Assembly (NCBI RefSeq): GCF_900105055.1
Contig: NZ_FNTA01000002.1
Coordinates: 62,001 to 126,000 of the forward strand
Direction: 5' to 3'
Origin: Amycolatopsis lurida
GTDB lineage: Bacteria; Actinomycetota; Actinomycetes; Mycobacteriales; Pseudonocardiaceae
Length of the DNA stretch: 64,000 bases
The notes under the pieces were generated by a model. That model was given only the letters and a program-made list of their open reading frames with translations, did no database searches and had not been told where the DNA came from. A program made the translations under genes and the position numbers. Of this stretch, positions 44,185 to 54,056 are shown in pieces (the first letter of the stretch is position 1; each line of letters starts with the position of its first letter).

Positions 44185-45157
44185 CGTAGGCGATGGTGCC
44201 GACGAGCAGCGTGGAGAGCAGGCCGAGCAGCAGCGCCCGGCCGCCGGTGCGGACCAGGGTGCCGATCCGGACCGCGCAGCCCAGCCCGAAGAGCGCTCCC
44301 GCCAGCAGCAGCGTGCAGACCACCTTGGCGGCGTCGAGCGCGACACCCGGCAGGATCCCGGTGCTCCGCACCACCACCATCGCCAGGAAGCCGAGGACGA
44401 ACAGCGGGACGAGCGGCGCGCGCTTGCCACCCGTGGACGGGCGGCGACGGCGTTCGTGCACGCTGACCGCGGCGACCATCGGCGCCAGCAGGACCACTCG
44501 GCTCAGCTTCACCACCACGGCGACCGCGACGGCGGCGGTCCCCGCCGGGGTGGCGGCCGCCACGACCTGCGCGACCTCGTGCACGCTCAACCCCGCCCAG
44601 CCGCCGATCCGCAGCGCGTCCATGCCCAGCCGGCCGCCGAGCAGCGGGACCGCCGCGATCGCCAGGCCGCCGTAGAAGGTGACCAGGGCGACCGCGGTCG
44701 CGACGTCGGAGTCTTCCCGTTCGACGACGCCTTCCATCGCCGCGATCGCCGACGCGCCACAGATGGAGAAACCCGTCGCGACCAGCATCGCGAGACCACG
44801 CGGAACGCCGATCAGCCTGCCGAGCCCGAGCGTGCCGAGGAACGTGAGACCGACCGTCAGGACGACCGCGAGCAGTGTGCCAGGACCGAGCGAGAGCACC
44901 GAAGGGAGCGCGAGTTGCAAGCCGAGAAGGACGACACCGGCGCGCATGAGCTTCTTCGTCACCTTCGCGATGGCTTGCCGGGTGCCGTCCGAAAGCACCG
45001 GCAGCGAGCCGGCGAGCACCCCGAGTACGACCGCGAGTGTGAGGGCGCTGAGCACGGGAACGGCGGTGCTCAGCAGGTACGCGACGGCCACACCGAGGGC
45101 GGTGACGGCGAGACCGGTCAGATGCGGCTTCGTCCGCCGCGCATACGTGGTGCTCAT
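44162..45157 (-). CDS. YeiH/UPF0324 putative sulfate or sulfite exporter
   Basis: 331 residues with nine or ten membrane helices. UPF0324 signatures: [80 protein letters not shown] and [16 protein letters not shown]. Members next to sulfonate genes are proposed to export sulfate or sulfite. It is divergent from a LysR gene, the same arrangement as yeiH-yeiE in Escherichia coli. Confidence 0.85.
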   Translation of the reverse strand: MSTTYARRTKPHLTGLAVTALGVAVAYLLSTAVPVLSALTLAVVLGVLAGSLPVLSDGTRQAIAKVTKKLMRAGVVLLGLQLALPSVLSLGPGTLLAVVLTVGLTFLGTLGLGRLIGVPRGLAMLVATGFSICGASAIAAMEGVVEREDSDVATAVALVTFYGGLAIAAVPLLGGRLGMDALRIGGWAGLSVHEVAQVVAAATPAGTAAVAVAVVVKLSRVVLLAPMVAAVSVHERRRRPSTGGKRAPLVPLFVLGFLAMVVVRSTGILPGVALDAAKVVCTLLLAGALFGLGCAVRIGTLVRTGGRALLLGLLSTLLVGTIAYVTLALLG

Positions 45158-45229
45158 GGTGACGAGCGTCGTCCGGAGAGGACAGTGGCGGTAGCCGGGA
45201 ATACGGCGGGTAGGTCATGCCGTCCGGCT

Positions 45230-46117
45230 ATGACAGCGCCGGAGCTGGACTCGTTGCGCCTGCTCGTCCTCGTCGGCGAACTGGGCAGCATCGGACAGGC
45301 CGCAGCCGTCCTCGGGCTCGCGCAGCCGTCGGCGAGCAAACGTCTGTCCTTTATGGAACGACGGCTCGGCCTGGTGCTGATGGACCGGACCCGCCGCGGT
45401 TCCGCGCTCACCCCGGACGGTCGCGCGATCGCGGGCTGGGCGCGCCGCGTGCTCACCGAACTCGACGGGCTGCTCGACGGCGCCCAGGCCCTGCGGACCC
45501 GGCACGAGGCCGGACTCCGCGTCGCGGCGAGCATGACACTGGCCGAGCATCTGCTCCCGGGCTGGATCGGCGAACTCAACCGCGCGAATCCCGGCCTCTA
45601 TCTCGGCCTCCAGGTCACGAATTCTGATCAAGTGGCCGTACTGGCCCGCGAGGGCAAGGTCGACCTCGGCTTCGTCGAGTCGCCCGGCGCGCTGCCCGGT
45701 CTCGTGTCACGGAAGGTCGCGGGAGACCATCTCGTGGTGGTCGTTTCCGGCACCCATCCCTGGGCGCGTGCCCGCCGGCCGCTGACCCCGGCGGAGCTGG
45801 CGACCACGCCGCTCGTGGTGCGGGAACAAGGTTCCGGAACCAGGAAAACCGTCGACGCCGCCTTGCGCGAGGCCGGGGTGGGCCCGGTGAAACCGTTGCT
45901 GGAGCTGGGTTCCGCGTCCGCCGTCCGTAACGCCGTGCTCGCGGGCGCCGGCCCCGCGGTGATCAGCGCGCTGGACGTCACCGGACACGATCTCGTGGTC
46001 GTCGCGGTGGAAGGTGTCCACTTCGGTCGCGTTCTGCGCGCGGTGTGGCCCGCCGGACGTCGTCTCGACGGCCCGGCGGCGGAACTGCTGGCCTTGGCGA
46101 CGCGCAAGCCGTCCTGA
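45230..46117 (+). CDS. LysR-family regulator (YeiE-like)
   Basis: 295 residues from ATG 45230. N-terminal LysR helix-turn-helix: LDSLRLLVLVGELGSIGQAA, LGLAQPSASKRLSFMERRLG, LMDRTRRGSALTPDG. The C-terminal effector domain contains GKVDLGFVESPG and LVVVVSGTHPWARARRP. Divergent orientation to the YeiH-type exporter suggests it controls efflux; E. coli YeiE has been linked to the sulfite response. A TauR box starts 6 nt after its stop. Confidence 0.85.
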   Translation: MTAPELDSLRLLVLVGELGSIGQAAAVLGLAQPSASKRLSFMERRLGLVLMDRTRRGSALTPDGRAIAGWARRVLTELDGLLDGAQALRTRHEAGLRVAASMTLAEHLLPGWIGELNRANPGLYLGLQVTNSDQVAVLAREGKVDLGFVESPGALPGLVSRKVAGDHLVVVVSGTHPWARARRPLTPAELATTPLVVREQGSGTRKTVDAALREAGVGPVKPLLELGSASAVRNAVLAGAGPAVISALDVTGHDLVVVAVEGVHFGRVLRAVWPAGRRLDGPAAELLALATRKPS

Positions 46118-46123
46118 GTGGAA

Positions 46124-46155
46124 CTGGACCCCTTTCCCACATCGTAACTGGCACT
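46124..46155 (+). promoter_or_regulatory. Candidate TauR box 4 (APC permease)
   Basis: CTGGACCC at 46124 and CTGGCACT at 46148, 24 bp apart, ending 92 nt before the permease GTG. Both half-sites are identical to those of the ald box although the spacer differs, which argues against simple local duplication. A GC-rich hairpin (CCACCGC / GCGGTGG, about 46213-46230) lies in the leader. Confidence 0.68.
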
Positions 46156-46247
46156 CGCTCAGCGCCCGACTTGTTCCTACGGTGACCGGAACCACAATGG
46201 AGCTCCCAGCGCCACCGCCCCGGCGGTGGGTGCGAGAAGGAGGAGAC

Positions 46248-47690
46248 GTGACTTCAGCGTCCGACCCGGCACAGAGCAGCGGCCTGAAACCAGGGCTCAA
46301 GCAGCGACATATGAACTTGATCGCCCTCGGCGGTGTCATCGGGGCGGGGCTGTTCGTCGGCAGCGGCGTGGTCATCCAGTCGGCCGGTCCGGCCGCGGTG
46401 GTCTCGTTCCTCATCGCGGGCCTGATCACCGTGCTCATCATGCGCATGCTCGCGGAGATGACGATCGCCAAACCCGCGCTCGGCTCGTTCTACGTCTACG
46501 CGAGGGAAGCGCTCGGCAACCGCGCGGGCTTCGCCGTCGGCTGGATGTACTGGTACTTCTTCGTCATCGTCGTGGCGGTCGAAGCCGTCGCGGGCGGCCG
46601 GATCCTGCAGCTGTGGGTACCGGACGTGCCACTGTGGGTGCTCAGTCTCGGCCTGCTCCTGATCCTCACCGGCACCAACATGGTCTCGGCCCGGTCCTAC
46701 GGCGAGTTCGAGTACTGGTTCTCCTCGATCAAGGTCGTCGCGATCGTCGTCTTCCTGGTCGTCGGCGCCCTCTACCTGTTCGGTTTCTGGCCGGGTGCCC
46801 AGGGTGGCGTGTCGAATCTGGTTTCCCACGGCGGCTTCGCGCCACTCGGGATCGGCGCGGTTCTAGCGGCGGTGGTGCCGTGCATCGGTTTCTACACCGG
46901 CGCGGAGATCGTCACCATCGCCGCCGCCGAGTCCGCGGAACCGAAGAAGGCGATCGCGAAGGCCATGCGGTCGATCATCTTCCGGGTGGTGCTGTTCTAC
47001 GTGGGTTCGGTGTTCCTCGTCGTCGCGATCAAGTCCTGGGACGATCCGGCGACCGCGGTGAGCCCGTACGCGGCCGTGCTGGAGGTGCTCGGCATCCCCG
47101 CCGTGGCCACGATCATGAACGCGATCGTCCTGACCGCGGTGCTCTCCTGCCTGAACTCGGCGCTGTACACCTCGTCCCGGATGCTGTTCGCGCTCACCGG
47201 CAACGGTGACGCGCCGAAGGCCTTCACCAAACTTTCCCGCAGCGGTGTGCCGCGGCGCGCGATCCTGGCCGGGACCGCGATCGGGTACGTGTCCGTCATC
47301 GCCGCCTACACCTCGCCGGACCTGATCTTCCAGTTCCTGGTCAACTCCTACGGCGCCGTCGCGCTGTTCGTGTACCTCTCGATCGCGCTGGCGCAGGTGC
47401 GACTCCGCCGCAGGCTGGAGCGAGAGGATCCGGACAAGCTCACGCTCAAGATGTGGCTGTTCCCGTGGCTGAGCTACGCGACCATCGCGCTGATGGCCGC
47501 GGTGATCCTGGCGATGGCGCTGCTGCCGTCGACGCGTTCGCAGTTCTGGCTCAGCGCGGTGACGCTCGCGTTGATCCTCGTCGGATTCGAGATCCGCAGG
47601 CGACGGGGGAGGCCCGCGGCCGCGGTGCCGTCCGGGCCCGCGGATCCCGAACCCGCGCGGGACGCGGCCTCGGCCGCCGTCCGGGAGTGA
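46248..47690 (+). CDS. APC-family amino acid permease, candidate taurine importer
   Basis: 480 residues from GTG 46248 (GGAGGAGAC upstream). Twelve membrane helices with APC signatures: LKQRHMNLIALGGVIGAGLF, SGVVIQSAGPAAVVSF, MLAEMTIAKPALGSFYVYAR, GAEIVTIAAAESAEPKKAI and SSRMLFALTGNGDAPKAF. It is closest in type to GABA/proline/aromatic amino acid permeases (AAT group). The TauR box upstream makes taurine, GABA or alanine likely cargo. No ABC (tauABC) or TRAP system is present in the window, so this or the SSS carrier is the probable uptake route. Confidence 0.85.
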   Translation: MTSASDPAQSSGLKPGLKQRHMNLIALGGVIGAGLFVGSGVVIQSAGPAAVVSFLIAGLITVLIMRMLAEMTIAKPALGSFYVYAREALGNRAGFAVGWMYWYFFVIVVAVEAVAGGRILQLWVPDVPLWVLSLGLLLILTGTNMVSARSYGEFEYWFSSIKVVAIVVFLVVGALYLFGFWPGAQGGVSNLVSHGGFAPLGIGAVLAAVVPCIGFYTGAEIVTIAAAESAEPKKAIAKAMRSIIFRVVLFYVGSVFLVVAIKSWDDPATAVSPYAAVLEVLGIPAVATIMNAIVLTAVLSCLNSALYTSSRMLFALTGNGDAPKAFTKLSRSGVPRRAILAGTAIGYVSVIAAYTSPDLIFQFLVNSYGAVALFVYLSIALAQVRLRRRLEREDPDKLTLKMWLFPWLSYATIALMAAVILAMALLPSTRSQFWLSAVTLALILVGFEIRRRRGRPAAAVPSGPADPEPARDAASAAVRE

Positions 47691-47711
47691 CCCGGCGGAC
47701 ACCGTGAAGCT

Positions 47712-47745
47712 CGGCCCGCCCGCGGGTTCTCCTGCGGGCGGGCCG
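47712..47745 (+). terminator. Terminator after the APC permease
   Basis: 12-bp GC-only stem (CGGCCCGCCCGC / GCGGGCGGGCCG) around a 10-nt loop that can pair further, 22 nt after the stop codon. Confidence 0.8.
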
Positions 47746-47875
47746 TTCCCGTTCGCCGGCTCACGGTGATCCCCCTCGAAAGCTTCTCGGGATCGTGGAC
47801 GTGATAGGCGCCGGTGACGCAGCCGTGCGGTCATCCTCCGGACCCGCCGCACGATCCCTCGGGCATGATCGGCTC

Positions 47876-49111
47876 ATGCGCGTTCTGTCGGAGAGTCAGC
47901 TCGGTTCCGTCCTCGCGGGCGTTCCCGCGGCATGCCCCCGGGTGGTGGTGAGCGGGAACTTCGCCACCCCTATGCGGGCGCTGAAGGTGCTGGACGCGGC
48001 GCTGGCGGAGTACCGGTTGTTCGCGCTGAACGCGCAGGCCGGACTGCCGGACCGCGAAGGGGTGCTGCTGGAGACGCCGTTCGTGGGTGCGGGGATGCGC
48101 GGCCGCGCCGGACTGCGGTACTTCCCCTCGCGGTTGTCGCTGGTGCCGCAACTGCTCAAGACCGCGTTGCCGCCGGACGTCGTCCTGGTGCACACCTCGG
48201 TGCCGGTGGACGGCGTGGTATCGCTGGGCACGGAGGTGAACATCCTGCCCGCGGCCGTCGAGGCGGTACGGGCGCGCGGTGGCGTGGTCGTCGCGCAACT
48301 CAACCCGGAGATGCCGTTCGTCCACGGCGACGGGCTCCTTCCGGTCAGCGAAATCGACTACGCCCTCGACGCCGCCGAGCCGCTCCTGTCGCCGGCTCCG
48401 CGGCAGGTGGGGGACACGGCGCGGACCATCGGTGAGCGCGTGGCGGGTCTGGTCGAGGACGGCGCGACCCTGCAACTGGGCATCGGCGGGATCCCGGACG
48501 CGACACTGGCCGCGGTGACCGGACGACGCGGACTCGCGATCTGGTCCGAGATGTTCAGCGACGGCGTACTCGCGCTCGACCGCGCCGGTGCACTCGATCC
48601 GGCGGTGCCGGTGACGGCGTCGTTCGTGTTCGGTACGGCGGAGCTGTACCGATGGCTCGACCGCAATCCGCGGGTCCGCTTGCTGCGCACGGAAAAGACG
48701 AACGATCCCGCCGTGATCGCCCGGCAGCGCGGCCTGGTGTCGGTGAACAGCGCGCTCGAGGTGGACCTGTTCGCGCAGGCCAACGCGAGCCGGGTGCGAG
48801 GGGCGATCTACTCGGGGTTCGGCGGGCAGACCGACTTCGTGGTCGGGGCACTGCATTCACCCGGCGGGCGGGCGATCATCGCGCTGCCGTCTTGGCATCC
48901 GAAGGCCGACGTCTCGACGGTCGTGCCGCGGCTGGCCGGGCCGGTGACGTCGTTCCAGCACAGCTTCCTGGTGAGCGAACACGGCGTCGCGACCATCTGG
49001 GGCAACGATTCGAGTGAACAGGCGCAGCAGATCATCGACCACGTCGCGCATCCGACGGCCCGGGACGAACTCGTGACGCGGGGCAGGGAACTGGGCTTCA
49101 CGCTTTCGTAG
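47876..49111 (+). CDS. Acetyl-CoA hydrolase/transferase family protein
   Basis: 411 residues from ATG 47876. Family I CoA-transferase features: VVVSGNFATPMRALKVLDAA, IGGIPDATLAAVTGRRGLAI, WSEMFSDGVLALDRAGAL (catalytic Glu) and the glycine loop YSGFGGQTDFVVGALHSPGG with HPKADVSTVVPRL. It could exchange CoA between acetyl-CoA and another acid, or release acetate. It follows the taurine island but has no TauR box, so the link is positional. Confidence 0.82.
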   Translation: MRVLSESQLGSVLAGVPAACPRVVVSGNFATPMRALKVLDAALAEYRLFALNAQAGLPDREGVLLETPFVGAGMRGRAGLRYFPSRLSLVPQLLKTALPPDVVLVHTSVPVDGVVSLGTEVNILPAAVEAVRARGGVVVAQLNPEMPFVHGDGLLPVSEIDYALDAAEPLLSPAPRQVGDTARTIGERVAGLVEDGATLQLGIGGIPDATLAAVTGRRGLAIWSEMFSDGVLALDRAGALDPAVPVTASFVFGTAELYRWLDRNPRVRLLRTEKTNDPAVIARQRGLVSVNSALEVDLFAQANASRVRGAIYSGFGGQTDFVVGALHSPGGRAIIALPSWHPKADVSTVVPRLAGPVTSFQHSFLVSEHGVATIWGNDSSEQAQQIIDHVAHPTARDELVTRGRELGFTLS

Positions 49112-49171
49112 TGCGGTGCGGGATCGCGCCCTGAGCACCGGCGCCCGACCCGACGGCACCCCGCTCGAACG

Positions 49172-50710
49172 TCAGTTCTGGGCGCCTTCCTTGTCCGGGT
49201 CGAGGTCGATCCGGTCCCGCCTCGCGCCCTCCGGTCTGCCCGGCCCCTCCTTTTCCCAGCCGGCGAGCGAGCCGATCGAATCGCCGAGCCGCTCCTTCTG
49301 GTCGGCGTCGGTCCGCGCGTATTTCCGGGCGGCCTCCTTGATGCGGTCGCCCGCCGCCAGGTAGCGCGCGGTCGTCTTCTGGAAGAAGGATTCGACGTCG
49401 TCCCGCACTTCCTTCAAGGCGTTGTCGCCGTCAGTGGGGGTGACTCCGCGGCCTGCCAGCTGACCGTCGGCGTACGAGGTCTTCGCGAGCTGCCCGAGCA
49501 GGCCCGAGTAGACCTCGGCGACTCCGTAGCAGGCTTCGGCGAGCTCCAGCACGATCGCGACGTCCACGGCGAAACGCTGGGAGCCGTCCGGTCCGCCTTT
49601 GCCGTCGCTCTTCGCCGGAGGCTGGGTCATGTCGTAGAGCTCGAGGTCTTTGCGGTCGGCCCGGGCGATCTCCTGCGCGATGGTCTTGACGGCGTCGCGG
49701 TACTCCGTCTCGGCCTTGTCCAGCTCGCTGTGGAGTGCGCGGACCTCGGTGTCCAGCTGGGCGAAGAAGGTGTCCAGCTGCGGGAATTTCAGGTCCGAGT
49801 TCATCGGTGGCGCGGTGACGTTCAGCGCGAAGTCGATCAGGGTCAGTGCCGTGCCGACGCCACCGGGTGTCTTGCCACCCAGAGCGCCGACCACGGTGCC
49901 GACGATGTTCCAGACGCCACTGACGGCGTTCACCGCCAGCTTCTCCTTGGGCGCTTCCGTCGACGCCGGGGCGGCCTCGGTGAGCCCTTTGGTGGCCGCC
50001 GCGACGAGATGCAGGATGTTGTTCCTGGCGGCGTGGATGGTCGTCGCGCGGAACGAGTAGCAGTTGGCCAGCCACTTCACGATGATGGCCTGGTTCCTCC
50101 GGGTGGGTTCGACCGTCGCGAGGAAACCGTCCTTGAGGGTGTTCGCCGCGAGTCCCATCCAGCCGGTCATCCAGTTCCGGGTGGGCGCCTCGTTCCCGCC
50201 GGAAAGGCGGGTGATCAGCAGGGAGAAGTCGTGGTCGCCCACCGAACTTTCCGTCCTCATCTGCTTGTCGACGGACACGAAGGCCTGGTGGGCCTCTTCG
50301 AGCGACGACAGTTCCGGCCCGCCCGCGAGATCGGGGACCCCGGTCGACAGCTGCTCCCGTTTCCGCCACGCCCAATCCGCGACCTGGGTGAGGACGTCGA
50401 ACGCCCGGCACTCGGCGTACCTCGCGTCCGGCACGCTCCAGCCGTCGCAGGCGTCCGCCGACGGCCGGTTCGCCGCGGTGCCGTCGTCGACCGCCCACGC
50501 GACGATCGGGCAGGTCGTCAGGTGACCTCGCGACTCGACCGGGACCTGCCAGCGAGCGGGCTCCGGCGCCCCGGGGAACTGGCTCGTGCCACCCCGCAGC
50601 CAACGGCCGGCGTCGCGCAGCCAGCGTCGTTCCAGTGCCTGCCAGTACTCGTTGAGCGCTGCGGAGAGGGAAGCGGCGTACTCGCTTCCGCTCAGGTACT
50701 TGCCGGTCAT
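49172..50710 (-). CDS. Large helical protein of unknown function
   Basis: 512 residues from ATG 50710. Mostly alpha-helical with a Gly/Ala/Val-rich central segment (IVGTVVGALGGKTPGGVGTA, about residues 270-300) that could insert into or cross a membrane. It has coiled-coil-like stretches (LDTEVRALHSELDKAETEYR, KEVRDDVESFFQKTTARYL) and a charged C-terminal tail. The N-terminal WLRDAGRWLRGG and YWQALERRW are weakly WXG-like, so a type VII secretion association is possible but unproven. It is not recognised as a named family. Confidence 0.55.
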   Translation of the reverse strand: MTGKYLSGSEYAASLSAALNEYWQALERRWLRDAGRWLRGGTSQFPGAPEPARWQVPVESRGHLTTCPIVAWAVDDGTAANRPSADACDGWSVPDARYAECRAFDVLTQVADWAWRKREQLSTGVPDLAGGPELSSLEEAHQAFVSVDKQMRTESSVGDHDFSLLITRLSGGNEAPTRNWMTGWMGLAANTLKDGFLATVEPTRRNQAIIVKWLANCYSFRATTIHAARNNILHLVAAATKGLTEAAPASTEAPKEKLAVNAVSGVWNIVGTVVGALGGKTPGGVGTALTLIDFALNVTAPPMNSDLKFPQLDTFFAQLDTEVRALHSELDKAETEYRDAVKTIAQEIARADRKDLELYDMTQPPAKSDGKGGPDGSQRFAVDVAIVLELAEACYGVAEVYSGLLGQLAKTSYADGQLAGRGVTPTDGDNALKEVRDDVESFFQKTTARYLAAGDRIKEAARKYARTDADQKERLGDSIGSLAGWEKEGPGRPEGARRDRIDLDPDKEGAQN

Positions 50711-50816
50711 GACGGCCACCCCGTTTCGCGTCCCGCTGCCGGAGTGCGGGAACGCGGACCACGCTAACAGGGTTGTGTGACGCATGAGGTCAGATTGTCA
50801 CTTTTCAGGGTGCTGA

Positions 50817-50946
50817 TCAGTTTCGCAGCAGGTCGAAGGCCTCGTCGGCGGATAGGCCGCGGCGAGCCATGAGGATGCCTTTGGCCTGTCCGATCACGTC
50901 GCGTGAGTCGATGCGCCGCGTGGCGGCCAGGGAGTTCCTGGCCACC
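50817..50946 (-). pseudogene. ANTAR-domain remnant
   Basis: The reverse strand encodes SRDVIGQAKGILMARRGLSA then DEAFDLLRN and a stop. This is the core of an ANTAR RNA-binding domain, cut off before its last helix, with a degraded lead-in and no start codon or GAF/PAS domain. It is probably the residue of a GAF-ANTAR antiterminator gene disrupted next to the aldo/keto reductase. Confidence 0.65.
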
Positions 50947-51035
50947 CTTCCCGAGCTTCGCGGGCCGCACCGGCAAGACCTGCCACCGCACGATGGCTCG
51001 CTCTCGCGGCCGGCTTGTACCGGGTGCCTGAACCG

Positions 51036-52040
<1,005 letters not shown>

Positions 52041-52216
52041 CGAGACCCCTCTCTGGTTGGAGCGAACTGAGTGTCTGGCGGGTTCGCACATTCGGTCGTT
52101 TCCCCGGCGCACCTGCGGCTCCGCCGCCAGGTTCTGACTCGTCGAAGCGGTCGCGACGTTCTCGGCTGTCCGCAAGGGACGCCTCTGCCGGACCGGCGCC
52201 TGCTTTGCGAAGGGGG

Positions 52217-52260
52217 TCGTGAGTGGTAAGTGCGGTTAGAACGACACCTGCCACTCACGA
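52217..52260. repeat. Imperfect palindrome related to 9121-9160
   Basis: Arms TCGTGAGTGG and CCACTCACGA with several G-U or mismatched pairs inside and a central GGTTAGAAC. The outer arms equal those of the palindrome after the glucoamylase gene. The 426-bp gap 52041-52466 otherwise contains only the hairpins listed next. Confidence 0.7.
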
Positions 52261-52370
52261 CCCTACGCGAAACCGTACATACAGTCATCAATCGGGCAAT
52301 AGACCTGCGGAAAGTGTCCTTTGTGGACAGACGGGCATGGTCGGCGCCTTCCGGCCGTCCGAAGGCCTCA

Positions 52371-52456
52371 CTTCCCCGCGTCCGACGCGGGGAAGAAGTC
52401 TTCGCCTGGTCATCGGTCCTGCCCGCGAACACGACACCTTTGCCTCTCCCGCAAAG
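52371..52456 (-). terminator. Hairpins after the aminomutase gene
   Basis: A 6-bp stem CTTTGC/GCAAAG (52438-52456) and a 12-bp perfect stem CTTCCCCGCGTC/GACGCGGGGAAG with a one-base loop (52371-52395) lie within 100 nt past the stop of the reverse-strand aminomutase. They probably end the right-hand cluster transcript. Confidence 0.65.
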
Positions 52457-52466
52457 AGAACCACCG

Positions 52467-54056
52467 TCACCGAGGCGTGGCTCCGTGACGAACGACCGCG
52501 TCGAGGAAATCCCCGCGCGAGAGCGCGGCGGCCAGCGCTCCGATCTCGTCGCTCAGGCAGCGGTCCCGGTCCAACGCCGGGACCGTCGCCCGGACCTGGT
52601 CGTGGGTGATCCGGCCGAGCGGCCCGAGGCGTGAGTACCGGCCCGACACGTCGACGGCCTGCGCGGCCGCGAGCAATTCGACCGCCAGGATCCAGTTGTT
52701 GTTCGCCAGCACCCGGCGGGCGTTCCTCGCCGCGATCAGGCCCATGCTGACCACGTCCTGGTTGTCGGCGTTGGCGGGGACGCTCTGGGCGCTCGCCGGG
52801 CCGATCGTGCGGTTCTCGGCGACCAGCGCGCTCGCCGGATACTGCGCTCCGGCGAGCCCGCTGTTCAGACCGGGATCGGCGGTGATGAGGAACTCGGGCA
52901 GCCCGTCGTTGAGATGCCGGTTGAGCAGCCGATGGGTCCGGCGTTCGGAGAACACGCCGAGCTGGGTGAGCGCGATGGTGCAGTAGTCCAGCACGAAAGC
53001 GACCGGCTGGCCGTGGAAATTCGCGCCGTGGAAGATCTCTTCTTCGCCGGATTCGCCGAAGAAGAGAGGATTGTCGTTGGCGGAATTGAGTTCGACTTCG
53101 AGGGTGGCTCCGGCGTGCCGGAGGGTGTCGCGGACGGCGCCGAGCACCTGCGGAATCGCCCGCAGGGTGTACGCCTTCTGCAGGTAGACCTCGCCGTCAC
53201 CGCGGCGGGCCTGCCGTGCCAGTTCGGCGTGGCCGACCGCGAGTCCGCTGCCCCGCAGCAGCAGGCGCAGGTTCGCCGCGGTGTCGATCTGACCGCGGTG
53301 AGGCCGGGCTCGTTCGTGCCCGTCGGCGAGGAACGGGCTCGTCGAGCCACGCAGCACCTCCACGACGAGCGCGGCGACGATCTCGGCCTGCCGCACCTGG
53401 TCCAGCGCGCGGCCGACCACCAGGGCGCCGAGCCCGGTCATCGCCGACGTGCCGTTGATCAGCGCGAGGCCTTCCTTGGCCCGCAATTCGAGCGGCACGA
53501 GCCCGTGCCGCTCGAGGACGGGGCCTGCCGGTGTCCGTTCGCCGTCTTCGAGGACATGGCCCTCGCCGATCAGGGTGCAGGCGATATGCGAGAGCGGCGC
53601 GAGGTCCCCGCTGGCTCCCAGCGACCCGATCTCCGGCACGGCCGGGATGATGTCCAGGTTCAAATAGGACACCAGCCGTTCGAGGACGGCCGGGCGCACG
53701 GCCGAGTAGCCCTTGGCGAGCGCGTTGAGCCTGGCCGCGAGCATCGCCCGGACCTCGTCCCTGGCGAACAGCGGTCCGACGCCGGTGCTGTGGCTGCGGA
53801 CGAGGTTCGTCTGCAACGCGACCTCGTCGCCCGCCCCGACCGGATGGTGCACCAGCTCGCCGTATCCGGTGGTGACGCCGTAGACGGGAACGCCCTGGTT
53901 CACCAGCTCCTCGAACGACTTCCGGTTCTCCTCGACGATGGCCAGCGCGGAAGGTGGCACCGCGCACGGCGCTCCGCCCTCGGCGATCAGGCGGACACCG
54001 GCCAGGTCCAGGCTTTCGCCGTCGAGTTCGACCACCTGTCGCTCCCTCTCCGTCAC
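52467..54056 (-). CDS. MIO-dependent tyrosine aminomutase / ammonia-lyase (SgcC4-like)
   Basis: 529 residues from GTG 54056, overlapping the MFS stop by 4 nt. The MIO cofactor forms from Ala148-Ser149-Gly150 in GSLGASGDLAPLSH, the catalytic Tyr is Tyr59 (VYGVTTGYGELV), and the selectivity pair is Ser88-His89 (LVRSHSTGVGPLF). LNSANDNPLFF, FHGANFHGQP and NADNQDVVSMGLIAARNARR complete the family. The match is closer to SgcC4, the enediyne tyrosine 2,3-aminomutase, than to histidine ammonia-lyase, and no other hut gene is present. Predicted product: a beta-amino acid, probably beta-tyrosine. Confidence 0.83.
   Translation of the reverse strand: MTERERQVVELDGESLDLAGVRLIAEGGAPCAVPPSALAIVEENRKSFEELVNQGVPVYGVTTGYGELVHHPVGAGDEVALQTNLVRSHSTGVGPLFARDEVRAMLAARLNALAKGYSAVRPAVLERLVSYLNLDIIPAVPEIGSLGASGDLAPLSHIACTLIGEGHVLEDGERTPAGPVLERHGLVPLELRAKEGLALINGTSAMTGLGALVVGRALDQVRQAEIVAALVVEVLRGSTSPFLADGHERARPHRGQIDTAANLRLLLRGSGLAVGHAELARQARRGDGEVYLQKAYTLRAIPQVLGAVRDTLRHAGATLEVELNSANDNPLFFGESGEEEIFHGANFHGQPVAFVLDYCTIALTQLGVFSERRTHRLLNRHLNDGLPEFLITADPGLNSGLAGAQYPASALVAENRTIGPASAQSVPANADNQDVVSMGLIAARNARRVLANNNWILAVELLAAAQAVDVSGRYSRLGPLGRITHDQVRATVPALDRDRCLSDEIGALAAALSRGDFLDAVVRHGATPR

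Noticed and set aside
52223-52634. Two ~130-codon forward frames before the aminomutase end
   Set aside because: They run through hairpins and into the aminomutase antisense; no motif and no good ribosome binding site.
52467-54056. Histidine ammonia-lyase (hutH)
   Set aside because: Sequence around VYGVTTGYGELV and the whole C-terminus follow SgcC4-type aminomutases; no hutU/I/G is present. The Ser-His pair is shared with HutH, so an assay is still needed.
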